Positions 44,124-56,708 of a DNA stretch of 64,000 nucleotides are shown here, in pieces. Positions within the stretch are counted from its first letter, which is position 1, and each line of letters begins with the position of its first letter. The notes beneath the pieces are model-generated. The model worked only from the letters and a program-made list of their open reading frames with translations, ran no database searches and was not told the origin of the DNA. Location: assembly GCA_030280995.1 (NCBI GenBank), contig JASXTE010000012.1:8717001-8781000 (forward strand). Reading direction: 5' to 3'. The position numbers and the translations under genes were made by a program. This DNA is from Hemileia vastatrix. Its lineage: Eukaryota; Basidiomycota; Pucciniomycetes; Pucciniales; Zaghouaniaceae.

Positions 44124-47100
44124 AAAATCACACCTATTAGAGAACCTGTTATAATATGTGGAAAAGAAATGAATGCCATTCTTGACACTGGGGCTGGAGG
44201 TAGTGTATTTTCTGTTAACACTTTAATGAAAATTGATAGTAATTATAAAGAAAAACTGGAGCCTGTACAGACAAAGAACTAAAGAGGTTTTGGTTCAGTA
44301 TTATTTTCAATTGAAAAATACAAAACTACTTTATTCTTTAAATATAATAATGGATATGTAAGAGCAGTATTTGAATTAGTAGTAATGGATAATAATTATT
44401 GTAGTGATTGGTTTATTATTGAAAATGACTTATTGATCAAATTTGGTGTCAAACTAGATCCTGCAAATAGTTGCTTGAGAATTGGAGTAAATGGAAAAAG
44501 AAAATTCAAGATTTTTTCTGAAAATTCAATTTATTCCACTTCTTGTAAAGAACAACAAATCCAAGCTAAAAGACCAAAATTAGAAGTGTTTGAATTGCAA
44601 AATGAAATACAAAAGGTCTCTTTCAGTCCTCAAATCTCAAAAATTTAAGAAGACAATATTTTGAAATTGATAAAATATTATCCTATGCATTTCTCATGGT
44701 TAAAATGAAAAAGGATTGGTACAAGAACATGAGATAATAATCTCCTTAAGTTGTGATTTGCATAATATTCCTGGCAGCTTGAAGAAGAAGCCTTACCCAG
44801 CTTCACCTGCAAAAAGCAAAGACATTGAAGACAACATAATGGCATTTTTAGAAATTGGTATTTTTGAAAAAGTAGTTACAACACCTAAGTATTGTGTTAT
44901 TTCACCAGTTTTAATCTCTTATGACAAAGATAAGGCAAGATTATGTAGTGCTTACAGAGCTTCAAATACATTTGCTGTGGATGATATTTAATGTTTCCCA
45001 AGTATAGCTTTTATACATGCTATCTTACAAGGAGAAAAATATATTTCCTGTCTGGATGGAAACAAAGGTTACCACCAGATTCCTGTGGAAAAGAATTCTC
45101 AGAATTACTTACTCATAACCACACGCATGGGAATATATAAATATTTGAGAATTCCTTTTTGACCAAAGAATTCCCATTCAGTCTTCAAAAAATTGATGGA
45201 TAGTCTTTTTCATCAGGAAATGGTTGAAGAATGGCTCTTAGTGTATATTGATGACATAATAGTGTTTTCAAAAATATATGATGAACATTTAGATCACCTG
45301 AAAAGAGTAATTTGAAAAATTGATGAAGTTAATATGATAAATGCATTGAAGAAATGTAAGCTTGAGTTCAATCCTTGAAAGTACTTGGAAATGTTGTATC
45401 TGGCTTAAAAATTTGTGTTGACCAGAATAAAGTGGCAGAAATAAAAAAAAATATTGATATAACTAAAAATTTGAAAGATCTTCGAAGCTTTTTAACCTTC
45501 CCTTTATCTTTTATACTGATTCAAGCTTTACAGGGTTAGCTTCTTCTTTACAGAAAAAACAGATAATAAATGATAAATTTTCTGAAGTAGTTATCTGTCT
45601 TATATCCAGAAACTTAAGAAATACTGAATTAAGGTATGGCTCTACTCAACTCAAATTTTTAGCCATTTTGTGGGCCCTGGAGAAACTTCATTACAATCTG
45701 GAAGAACAGAAGTTTAAATTAATTACAGATTAAAGTGCAGTAAAATCATTCTAAACATGAAAACACAAAATAGATACATGTTTAGATGGCTACTAACTGT
45801 ACAAAAATACACAGGAAGGATGAAAATCACTAACATAGCAGGAAAAATTCATTCTAATGTTGATTTATTATCCAGAACTCTTTTTACAAATGTAACTGAA
45901 AACCCAGCTTATGTGCCTGAAAATGAGGTAATACATATATTTAGGATTTTTATAGTGGATTAAGAGGAAGAATTTATGCAAACAATATTAGAAAAATTTT
46001 CATCTGATAAATATTTATCTAAATTATCAACCATCTCAAATGATTCAAAAAATGACTCAAGTAGTGCATTAATTAAAACTTTGACTCCAAAGTATAAAAA
46101 TGAATTGGAAAAAGGTAAACTGTCAATTGGAGATGTATACATATATTAAAGAAAAAGCTAAGTAACTTAATAATTATACCTCCATCAATGAAATAGTTAA
46201 TGTTAAGCACTTGCCATTATGACATCTTAGTTGGTATTTTTGATTTTAACAAAACATTAACTAGAGTTAAAAAAATCTCAGGTGGATAAACATGTAGGAA
46301 GATTTACAAAAATACATTGACACATGCCAATCTTGTTAAAAATCTAAAAGATTAACTGGTAAGAGATATGGGTTGTTACATCAAATAGAGAAGCCAATAG
46401 CCCCATGGGAGATTATAAACATGGAATTTGTACTGGCTTACCATTAGCAGGAAAAGAAAGCTTCAATTCTTGCTGGGTAATTATGAATAGACTAACAAAA
46501 ATGAGTAAGTTTATTCCTGCCTATAAAGACATATCTACAAAAGACTTAGAATTAATATGGTAGACTCAAATGATGAGTACTTCTGGGATTCCCAAAGCCA
46601 TAATCTCTGACAGAGACCCAAAATTTACTTCAGAATTCTGGACATCATTGATGGAAGTATCATGTTGTCAATTGAAATTTTCTACAGCACACCATCCACA
46701 AACTGATGGGCTGGCTGAGTGAATGATACAGACTCTGTGGGATATGATCAGAAGATATTTTGTCTTTGAATTAGAATACAAATGCAATGAGAAATTCACA
46801 CATAACTGGGTAAAATTAATTCCTGACTTTGTAATTGCTTATAATAGCACAAATCATTCTGTAACAGAGAAAAAACCATTTGAACACTGTATAAGGTATG
46901 TTCCAAATACACCAGTAAATAATTTAAATTAATTATCAAGGTTAGACATACACCCTGGTAATAAATACTTTATTAATATGCAAAAAATTTGTAGAAAGCA
47001 TTCAAAAAGCATTTAATTATGAAAAGAAAAGATGGGATGAATCTCATAAAGAATTTGAATTCAAAAAAGGAGATGAAGTCCTTATCTCAACACTAAATTT

Positions 47101-47487
47101 TCACTTAAAAGGTAATGATAGATTAAAAGATTCTTTTGTGGGACCTTTATTAGTCAACTAAATGGTTGGTAATAGTTCTGTGGAAGTCATACTATATGCC
47201 CCATATGATAGGAAACATCTAGTTTTCCCTATCTCATTATTAAAAAATACCATGAAAATGATACTGATTTATTATCAAAAAGAAGAGTAAGGACTAAGAA
47301 ACAATCTGAAGAACTTGTGGAAAAATCAGATATTGAAAAAATACTCAAGAAAAGAATCCTTACTAAAGAGAAAAGAACTAAGTATTTATTAAGATATTAT
47401 GGAGAATCAAATGAATTTAATAAGTAGATACCTGAAAAGGAAATTTAAAATATATCCTCCCTTTTTATAAAATTTAAACAGAAATAA
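44124..47487 (+). pseudogene. Pol of copy 2 (protease, RT, RNase H, integrase), decayed
   Basis: Directly after the gag TAA and in the same frame: aspartic protease NAILDTGAGGSVFS (about 44172-44213). RT fragments follow at 44716-45420, with FLEIGIFEKVV and the catalytic WLLVYIDDIIVFSK (about 45234-45275). RNase H is at about 45510-45760 (FYTDSSFTGLASS) and the integrase zinc part at about 46290 (CQSC). The core is at 46430-46770 (MSKFIPAYKDI, ISDRDPKFTSEF, HHPQTDGLAE), where NRLTKM has Asn for the usual Asp. A chromodomain-like tail follows to 47487. Many stops and frame shifts; non-functional. It defines what copy 1 lost. Confidence 0.8.
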
Positions 47488-47489
47488 TA

Positions 47490-48527
47490 GGGGGTGTCAG
47501 TTCTGGCAAATTGGCACTTAACTTGAGTGCAGATTTCAAACCAAATCAGCACTTAAATTTTGAAAAGAAGTAACTTATTTCAAAAATGGGTGTCAGTTCT
47601 GACCTCAAATCAGACCTTTTCTTGCTCACCTACTTCTCACCACACATTCCCCTTGTTAGTTTGTGCTTCATAGATCATGTTATCACTATTTGTTTTCCAA
47701 TTGAAACATTGTTATCTGACCAGTTGTAAGTTTTTTTTACTTCTTTTTTTTCAGTATTTTTTCTTTTTCTCTTTTTCTTCTTGATCATTTAGGTATGTTT
47801 TTTGTTTTAATTTTGGTAAATTTTTCCACCTCTCCCCCCTTTCCCTCTACCTCTCATGCAACCACTCACACCACTGCCACTGCCACCACCTCCACCTCCT
47901 AGCTCACTACCACTACCACCTGGCTCACTACCACTGCCACCTTCTTGCTCACTACCACTACCACTACCACCACCACCAACTCCTTGCTCACTACCACCAC
48001 CACCACCACCACCTTGCTCACTACCACTACTACCACCACCACCACTCACACAGCCATCACCACCTCACTCACCCCCTCAACCACCTCACCCACCACCACA
48101 ACCAGCTTGCTCACCACTACAACCACCTTTCTCACCACCAGATACAGCATTAAGAAAAAGAGAAATGACAATTTCACTAAACAACTGTGGAAAAAAGTGC
48201 ACTAGCCTAATTTAATATTAAAAAATAATAATAATGTTCTTATAGTTATGAAAATGGCTGCACATGCTCTAAAATTGTAGCTAGGTGAGAGCAAATGAAC
48301 TTCAGAAGTTTGAGATACTTCTAAAATCCTTTTTTTTGAAATTTGAAATATACTAAAATATTTGAGACATGAGAAAGAAAATTTGGTGACTTGCTCATTA
48401 GTGTTTTGTACATAAGGAGCAAGAAATTTCACTCCTTCCCTTTTTTATGCAGTTATTTTTGGGTGTTTGGGATGTTTGGTTTCTTATAAATCAATCATGA
48501 GTGAGGGGAAAGGGGTTTACAAAAATG
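47490..48527 (+). mobile_element. Harbinger-family left-end fragment with CCACC repeats
   Basis: Starts GGGGGTGTCAGTTCTGG, nearly identical to the Y terminus, only 2 bp after the integrase stop, and replaces the start of the 3' LTR. The inner TIR motif TTTCAAACCAAATCAGCAC follows, then a pyrimidine-rich stretch and a Pro/Thr-codon-like CCACCACCT repeat (47856-48140). No right end was recognised, so it is either truncated or a non-autonomous derivative. The Gly/Ser- and Pro-rich frames here are repeat artefacts. Confidence 0.6.
47856..48140. repeat. Degenerate CCACCACCT-type tandem repeat
   Basis: Strongly strand-biased (C and A, almost no G) trinucleotide-like repeat with interspersed TTGCTCACTAC units. 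Confidence 0.85.
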
Positions 48528-49545
48528 GCTTCTATGTACTGGCCACATACTTCCTGCATTTTTCTCACATGAATAGCTTCAATTGTAGAAAAAATAAAAA
48601 TTTCACACAATAATTACACCACATTGTATTCCCACTAAGGGAAAACACACTAAAATGAGCAACAGGCACTTATTTAGTGCCCTAATTTCACTACTAGTGC
48701 ATTGACCTCATTATATACACTAATATCATTAATAACCTCAAGATTGGCACCTATAATTCAATACCATACTTAAAGTTGCTTATTTAGACAAGTATTGACC
48801 TGTGTAAGCACCTTCCAAGTGACTTCATTCAGCTACCCCACATTTCACATCTTATTTTGGGTTTCTCAATGGTTTCTCAGTCAATATTGGTCATATTTAG
48901 ATGGGGATTTCACATATTAATTTGGATTAATTAACCCTTTCATTTCTACTGTTAATCCCTCTTTATTATGTGTTATATTTAGTACTTTTTCTTCTTTATT
49001 TAGTCTTTTATATTAAGAATTACACCCATATATTCTCATTTTGGTCATTACTCTATCTTTGATGGATTAGCAATTTTTATATATGTATTTTGGAATGTGA
49101 TATGATTCTTCTTTTTTTACTGGTTGATTCTTAAGTTGATGGGAATGTGTAACTGCTAATTTGAGGTGTCATTGGCTGTGTAGAGGATTGGTAAATCAAG
49201 GGGGAAAATTGGGGACTTAATAGGTTTAAAAGGAAGAGGTTTTTGGGCTTATATCTACATTTTTTATCATTACAATTAAACCATATAACCATTAAAATTA
49301 AATAAAATTTCATTATTACCTTTAAAGTCTTTGAATAGTTTTTGAATTATTACCTCATTTTTCTACCAACTATAAATTGTAAACCACTTGTCACTAGTGA
49401 GATTAAATTATTGAGACCCTTATATTGAGTTATATTTTACTACTTATTGTATATGTACTAAATTATTCATTTATGACCATTAAAATATTCTAGGAAACTT
49501 ACTAATCAAGCTATTTACATCTCTTTACTTGAACTCATCATGACA
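48528..49545 (+). repeat. 3' LTR of copy 2 (5' end missing)
   Basis: Collinear with 33645-34194 plus 38894-39376. It starts at ATGGCTTCTATGTACTGG, lacks the first about 450 bp and ends CATCATGACA followed by TATCC. Confidence 0.8.
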
Positions 49546-49550
49546 TATCC

Positions 49551-52500
49551 CCCCTATCCCCCCTTTCCCCCCTCTTTGGCTGCTTGACCATGCAATATTT
49601 GGGGGGGACTTTCTAGAAAGTCCTCAAATTAAACTTAGATGGAACTCAGACTGAAATTATAATGAACTGATACTGAAATTCTATTTGAACTCATCTTGAG
49701 ATCTTAACTAAAAATGGATGAGTCTGTGCTGGAATAATAGTGAAAGTTTAATGAATAATTTATAAAAATAATTACAAGGGAAGATTAAGAATCTGATCCA
49801 TTCACAGAATTTTTTTTATAAAACACAATTTAAGTTTCATTTTGAATTTAACTTGATCATTAAAAATACTGATAACTATTCTATATATCTCAAAAGCATC
49901 ACTTTTAACGTCTCTAATGATTTTATTAGTATTTATTTGAAAAATTATAAAACAAGATCAGTGGTTCTTTTTATTGATAACTCCTTTTAACCAAAAAAAT
50001 TGAAACTTTCATATTTTAAAATAAACCATATTACCTGATTTTTTTTATATTTTTATTATTTCTTATTTTGCAATATAATTATTTTCAATTCAATGGATTT
50101 GTTTAAGAGAAATATTTAACCCTCAAAATTCTCAAGTATTTTATTGTAGAATACTGTGAAAAGACTCATAATTTAAAAAAAAGATAGAAATATGTTTTCC
50201 TAATTTTTGTTTCAATGAAGTCCTCTCATAGATTCTTTATACTAAGCACTAATAATTGGTAAATTTTTTAATTATATGTCTAGAAAGAAGTATAATTCTT
50301 AAACCAGTAGATTTTAATCCAGTTTTTTACACTTTTACATGCAAGAAGATGATTAAAATTAAAAGAAAATATATTTTTGCTCTTTTTTTTGTTCTATTGA
50401 ATTTTCAACTACTAAGAATTTTTGGCATATACATTTATTCAATGTAATACATATATGATTTTCTGGAACTCTTCATGATGTGTTTCATCAAAATTTCATG
50501 TAAATATGGTTATTTGGTAGAGTAATCTCATGAGTTGAAATAATTAATCACTACTCGGTAAGTTTTCCATATAAAAAACTGAAATTCAAGCTATAAGTAA
50601 AACTTTAAAGATAATAAAAACGAATTGGTACAAATTTATTAAAAATTTAATTTTAGTGCTTGATTTTGCTTCAATGCTGTATTGTTGGATAGTTTTAGTG
50701 TAAACATGGGAATAAGCGCCATAAAATTTTGAAAAGTGTTGTCATGTTAAAAAATGTGCTTCAGGTAAAATTTTTTGATTTTATTATTGTTCAAGAACTG
50801 AATTAAATAGGTAGAAGTTTTAATTTTCATAATTCTATCAGTTTCAAATTTAAAAACTATTATATGTTATACATTTTGTAAAAAAGACACAATAGGTACT
50901 TTAGATTATACCAATTTAGCAAATCAGCTGTAAAGGCAACCATATTTTGATTAAAAACAATATTACTCCATGCCTTAAATGAATTGAAAAAATATTTCAA
51001 TTCTATGGTGTTGAAAAATAAATTAATTGAAATGTTGCAGGTACACTTTTTTAGTCTTTGGAATAAAAGTTTTGATAGGAGTAATTCACAACTGAACACT
51101 TACAAACAATTCTAAAATTAAATATATGGGTTCAGGATTTAACAATGATTTATTGGAATTGTGATATTCATGCCTATTTTTAGATCTTATATGATGTTTA
51201 TACTCAATTTCTAAGTGTATGAAAACAATCCCTTTTTTATTTTACTTAAACAGAAGAATTTATAAATCTTCTTGAAATTGGAATTATCACAAAGCAATAC
51301 TGGAATGAGTATATTGTTATAAAAATTAATTTAAATAGCAAAATTTCAAATCTTCATTACAGATTTAAAACAGAAAATAAATATTAAACTTTGACTTCTT
51401 ATAAATGTATATAATTATTTATAAGATATTTAATTATTATTTTTTTACAAAACCACCAATTTTATCCTGTGAGGCTTCCCTTCAACTTACAAATATAAGT
51501 CTTAAAAATTAATATGGTGCTCTGAAGGCTCTATATAATGTGTAACTAAAGCAAAAATCATTTTTTGAAGTACTTCAAATCAAAGCTAGAGAGCTGATAC
51601 CTTTTTTATATAATATAGTTGTACAAAATTGATTTTTAGTTAGTTTCTTAATGTTTTATATGGAAAGAAATCATATCATAATAATGAATAATAAACTTAA
51701 AACTATTTTTAATATAATATTTTCTCAAAATGATTCTTAATTTGTACTTGTTTTCAGAACTTCAAAGTATTTAATAAAAATATTTTGATATAAAAATATA
51801 ATTTTTTATATTTAAAAATACTTATTAAAACTTCTAAAGAAGTATAAATTTTTTATGCCTTAACTTAGCTTGAGCCACACTTGGAAAAAGGATTGCATTA
51901 AGAGCTCAACCTATTTTCCACCAAAAACATGATAAATTTTTTTTTGAAAATGTATATATGAATTGCAATGAAAAGAATTAGTAAAAGAAATGACTCAGAA
52001 ATATTTCTCTGTTATTGAATAGATTATTGTAAATATATTGAGGCAGATAACTTATTAAAATTTCTTAAAATTGCAGTTATTAAAGCCAATTATCCAGTTA
52101 TATATAGTAATTACAAAATAAGAAATCAATCTAAATGCTTATATATGTAGATAAATCTTTTCTTCAACCTTTACTTGTATTATTTAATTTAATTCAAATA
52201 TATTTTTAATCTAACCAACATATTTTACTATTACATTTAAAAATAAATACAATAAACTCATAAAATACATAAGTTCAATAGTTTAAAATTTCTTTAAATG
52301 TTTTGTTTTAGTTTTCAACTTTTTTCTACAATTTTACTATCATATTATTTATTTATATCATGTATAGTTATTAGAAGAATAATGAGAATTATTGTGTAAA
52401 AAAGAAAAATAGTATTTCATTACCAATTATTTTACTATATTACTTTCTTAGTCTTAAAGTGCATTTTGACTCAAAAAAATAAAATAAAGATTTATAAACT

Positions 52501-53786
52501 ATAAGATTAAGTGCAAAAATATCAATAAAAAATAATTATAAATCATTTTTCATATTGGCAGAATAGAGCTGTAGATTGATAGGGTGGACTCTGATGTTTT
52601 CCCAAACAATAGAGTACACTCTCCATTTTTTCTACCTCAATGGACAACCTCTCAATCTCTCCACACAACTTTTTCTGCATTGTAATTTCTGTTATTTCTA
52701 TTACCACCTCTGCACCCTTTTATTTCCCTCTTGATACATTATCTACACCATCTAGGCTTCAAAATTCAAGTTTAAGCCCTACTCACTAATCCCCTCCATT
52801 CTATTTCACTTCTAACACTACTCCACCCCTTTTTATTTCATCTTCATCCCTCACCACTCCTTTCTTGCCTCCACCTACCTTACCTGACCCCTTTCAACTT
52901 CAACCTATCTATTTTTGCCTCAACTCCACACCACTCCTTTTACAACTAATTAAAATGATTTTCCTTTCAACCCCCTATTTTAAATTTTCACCTTAGACAT
53001 TCCCCACCCTACCCCAATCCACCCTTTCAATTTTCATCCCACCCCTATGGCTTTCTAAATCACCCCCTTTTCTGCCTATTGAGTAAAAGGGTTATAAGGA
53101 GAGCAACAGGAGTTAAATTGAGAGATTTAGGGTGGAAAGTGGTGAAGAGAGGATTGAATAGGGTGTTAAGGGAAGAAAAATAAGTGAGGAGGGGTGGAGA
53201 AGGGGGAATAAGGGTTTGGGATGGGAGAGTTCTTGGTAGACTTAAATAAGATGCAAGAGGGAGAAAATTTAAGATGGGAGAAGAATGCAAGGTGAAATTT
53301 AAAGGAGGAAAGTACTTGTAAAGACCATTTTGAAACAATGATAATATATTATGAGACTTGGAAATCATAATGGGATGAAACATTCCAAAAAAAACTTAAA
53401 AATATTTTCCAACATTTGTTAAATATAGAATTTATTCTCATAAAAATTGGATTTTTTATTCTTTTGATATAATGGATATCATGATAGGTTATATTTTCAA
53501 TAGAATTGGGACCATATCTTGTTTTAAATTATATAAATATGGGATTTAAATCAAACTTAAAAATTGTTCTATTGACTAAATTTAATTTAAATTATTTTAA
53601 AGAGTGTTTTAAATTCCACAAATTTATTGTAAATGAATAAATAAATAATAATATTGATTGATATAATAAGAAAAGGCATTTATTTCTCAAATTTTTACTG
53701 ATAAAAATTGGATGAAATATAGAAATTCAATAAATATTTCTTAATAAATAAATTCTTAAAATATTGGATGTTTTATCTATATGTTA
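49551..53786. other. Probable continuation of element W; no intact gene
   Basis: Begins with a C-rich run (CCCCTATCCCCCCTTTCCCCCC), as expected for the Harbinger spacer. Very AT-rich and decayed from 49620 to 52560. Around 51250-51300 one frame reads FINLLEIGIITKQYWNEY, weakly like the start of a retroelement RT. From 52560 to 53060 the plus strand is pyrimidine-rich, and from 53070 to 53330 purine-rich. No supported gene. Confidence 0.4.
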
Positions 53787-53984
53787 GGGGGTATCAAAGT
53801 TAGAAATCTATCATTTCAAAATACCTCTTTTTTCCACCAAATCAACCATGATTATTTTTTCAAATATGCCATATTGTGCCCCCAAAACACCTTTCTACTG
53901 AAAATTAATGTCAAGTTTGTGGCTTTCTTTTTGTGTTGTGAAATTCCTTTTAAATAATTTCAAATTTTTAACTTTGATACCCCC
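53787..53984. mobile_element. MITE, family 1, copy 2 (198 bp)
   Basis: GGGGGTATCAAAGTTAGAAA...TTTAACTTTGATACCCCC, flanked by TA on both sides. It is the inverse-oriented partner of 60-259 with conserved interior blocks (CATGATTATTTTTTCAAATA, AAGTTTGTGGCTTTC). Confidence 0.85.
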
Positions 53985-54906
53985 TATTCATAGGGTAAAT
54001 ATCTCATAAAATTTTGTGAAATATCTTATAATTCAAAGTACATGAGAGTTTCCTTAGATTCAAAAAATGAAAAAAAATGTATTATTTTTCAAAATCTTAT
54101 GAAGCCACATGGCTAGATTGATAGTGGGGCTCATTTTTTTTGTTCCTTCAACAAATTCTCTAATTGAAGTATAAATATTTTTTCAACTATTAATCAACTG
54201 TGGTTCAATGAAGGTTCAAATTAGCTTCATGGTGTTTTCAAAGAAAATTTACTATTTCTTCATGATTGTTTCATCACTGCCTCAATTTGTGCTTAATTAG
54301 ATATAAATTAGGGTTTAAGGTTGCGGACTTGCTAGAAAGTCTGCCCCCTATATTATGTGGTGCCTCATTCTCCTCTCCTTGGCTGCCTCTAAGCCCCCTA
54401 CCCTCCTTTCTTTCTCTCTTTACCCTGGCCCACCCCCCCTCTCCTTCTTTGTAAAATTATTGAATTGTTAAAGACTTGATTAGTTGATGAATAATTGATA
54501 ATGCGTTTTTGTTCAATAAAAGGAGAGGGGGGTGAGGTGGGATTATAGGGAATCTTTGAAAGGGTTGTAAGTAAGTTTTTGAAGGGTGGTTTGGGTGGTT
54601 TGGGAGGGGGTTTTAGTGGGGAATCAGGGACACCAACAAAGGGTGAAATGGGGTAAATGAGGCAGCCATAAAAATTGAAAGATATGTATTAGAACCTTAA
54701 ATAATAATAATTTTTTTTTCTTTTTATTTTTTTTGCAGAATTATACAAAAATATTCCTCAATTTCAATTGAAGTGATAATTATTCTTATTAAACTTTGCA
54801 TCAAATTTTTTTGGTTATTTTTTTTTAATTGTTTAAGTTTTTTTAAAGTATTTAATTAGTTTTAATTGTTTTTTTGAAAATTTAAAAAAAAAATTTAGAA
54901 GAAAAT
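53985..54906. other. Spacer upstream of oxygenase copy Z
   Basis: Contains a C-rich stretch (54340-54450) and a G-rich stretch (54520-54650), then T-rich sequence with TTTTTTTTGCAGAATTATACAAAAATATTCC, which parallels TTTTTTTGCAGACAGAAATTTCCAC upstream of copy Y (19040). No ORF. Confidence 0.45.
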
Positions 54907-56069
54907 ATGTCTGTTTCTTCTGAATCAAGCCTTACACATCTATCTTCATGATAATCTTCATTATCATCTTCTCTATAATCTAAATCATTTTAATCTTCAT
55001 AAAGAGCTTCAAAAAATGATGATTGATCTTATCAGAATAAAAGAGATTTAAAAAATAAATACACTTGGATAATTTATTTGGCAACATATCAAACATCAAG
55101 TATTATAAAACTAATGTTGACAAAAAAAATAAATATCCCAAGAATTTACCTTAAATATCTAACCATATTAGGAGGGGATGAAGTTAAGAAAGTAATCAGT
55201 AATACTTTTAATCCTCAATTTATTTACAAAAATCATTCTTTTGATGGCTTAAAATTTGAATCTTTTAATCAACTATCAAATTTCATTACAAAACTATATC
55301 AATTTGATTTTGTTCTGTTACTTATTAAAAATAAGAATATGTTAGGTGGTATTGTGGTTGGTTTTGTATGAAATCCAGGTTTTATTAAAGGATATTCTCT
55401 TGGTAAGTGCATTAATTTTTGTTTAATGAATAAAAACATTACTCATTTTAATTATATAGGCATCTATTATTCAATAAAAAATTAAATATTAAAAAAAATG
55501 GAACTCTTTACCTTCACTTAATTCTTTTCTCGCTCTTTGACTTAAAAAACTCTGCAATAAAGCTTTTAAAAAAATCAAGAGCTTGTGACCAGAGTTGCAA
55601 TATGAAATTGGTATGAATCAGAATGATAAGAGATTAGCAGTGAATATCTATTATTCTCAAATGTTATAATTACTCATTTTGGTTTTCATAACATGATTTA
55701 TACCATTTCAAATAATTTCAATTATCTTACTTTTGGGATATTCACATAAATTGGTCCTACTAATGAACAACCCATTTTTACACTAGCTAAAATAAAAGGC
55801 CAAGGGTTATACTTTCTGGATCATAAGTGTATAACCAATATCAGTTAAGGAAAGGAATCATCAAATCTGTTTGTAACTATTCTCAAAATAATCACTAAAA
55901 GACAAAAGCACCTCCAGTTTTGCAGTCTAGTCAATAATTCACACATTTTGGCTTCTCATTTCAGATCAGTCAAAAGTTAATCCAACACATCAACAAGGTA
56001 AAAAAAGAAGGTATAATAAATAGAATTAATAAAACTTTAGTTAGATCAAAAAAGTATGGAGATTTTTAA
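54907..56069 (+). pseudogene. Tet/JBP-like 2OG-Fe(II) oxygenase (Z), heavily damaged
   Basis: Collinear with 19209-20427: Ser-rich leader from ATG 54907 with early stops, then a long open part (55078-55371) with VISNTFNPQFIYKNHSFDG and NMLGGIVVGFV. The intron is at the same place (GTAAGTGC...TATATAG, about 55403-55459). The core is recognisable with stops: LTFGIFT, QGLYFLDHKCI, SHFRSVKS. The metal-binding His of the HxD region reads Tyr (MIYTISN), so it could not bind iron normally even if repaired. Ends KKYGDF then TAA 56067-56069. The downstream flank matches Y to 56700. Confidence 0.7.
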
Positions 56070-56708
56070 ATTCATCAAATATATATTATTCTTTCAAAAA
56101 ATTTTAATTAATAATTCTGATATTTCAATTTACTAAAACAAAGTAATGGGCTAACTAGCTTTGTGTTGCATAAATGGTTATCATGAAAACATTAAATTAT
56201 ATCATGGGTTTCCTCTAGCCTACACCTGTGGAAAGTCTCAAACTTAGTTTCTAGACTTGATCTGAAATTTGGCATGAGTAATTTCCATTACTTTAAAATT
56301 AGTAAATTTGACATATCTTATTTTTTATTAATTAATTTATCTAATTATATTAAATTTTGGTGACATTAATACCTTAATTTAATAAAAATTTAGGGGAGGG
56401 TATTACAAAATTCTCAAATATGACATGCTAAATTGATGACTTGGAAAAATTTTGGTGATACCCACCCCTTACTTCAATAAAATGCAGGGTAAGGTATTGC
56501 CAAATTTTTAAAAAAGATAGAGAGTTTTGTTGACTTTTCCCTATTTAGAAATGCAAATAAGTGGTGAGGTGATAAAATAAATTGGTGATGAGGATAGTGA
56601 AGGGATAAAAATTAAGATGTTGGTGAGAAAGAGATGAGGATTTTTGCACTGGTTTCAGTATTATTCCACCATCCAAAATTTGCAAAGTGCAATATTTTAT
56701 AGTCTAGT
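56070..56708 (+). other. 3' flank of oxygenase Z, cut by Ty3 family B
   Basis: Matches 20428-21050 (TAATGGGCTAACTAGC, CCTCTAGCCTACACCTGTGG, GATACCCACCCCTTAC). It ends at 56708 where TGTCACCGGAC of the B element starts. The SANT-like gene expected next would lie beyond the window if the element is complete. Confidence 0.6.

Larger units (their letters stand above)
33198..49545 (+). mobile_element. Old Ty3-type LTR retrotransposon (copy 2), nested, 16.3 kb
   Basis: Outer boundaries are set by a perfect TATCC target duplication (33193-33197/49546-49550). LTRs of the copy-1-related family lie at 33198-34194 plus 38894-39376 (5', split) and 48528-49545 (3', truncated). They are only roughly 85% alike, so the insertion is old. 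The internal region (39377-47489) holds degraded gag, protease, RT, RNase H, integrase and a chromodomain-like tail. Later insertions are a solo LTR of another family (34195-38893) that itself contains Ty3 family B copy A (34524-38693), a reversed solo LTR (40894-42393) and a Harbinger-type fragment (47490-48527). Confidence 0.85.

Noticed and set aside
47807..48215. Gly/Ser-rich (minus) and Pro- or Thr-rich (plus) open frames
   Set aside because: All are translations of the CCACCACCT repeat in different frames; no frame preference.
51240..51390. RT-like fragment FINLLEIGIITKQYW
   Set aside because: Suggestive similarity to the start of Ty3 RT in copy 2 but too short, with no flanking domain in order; kept only as a remark in the spacer entry.
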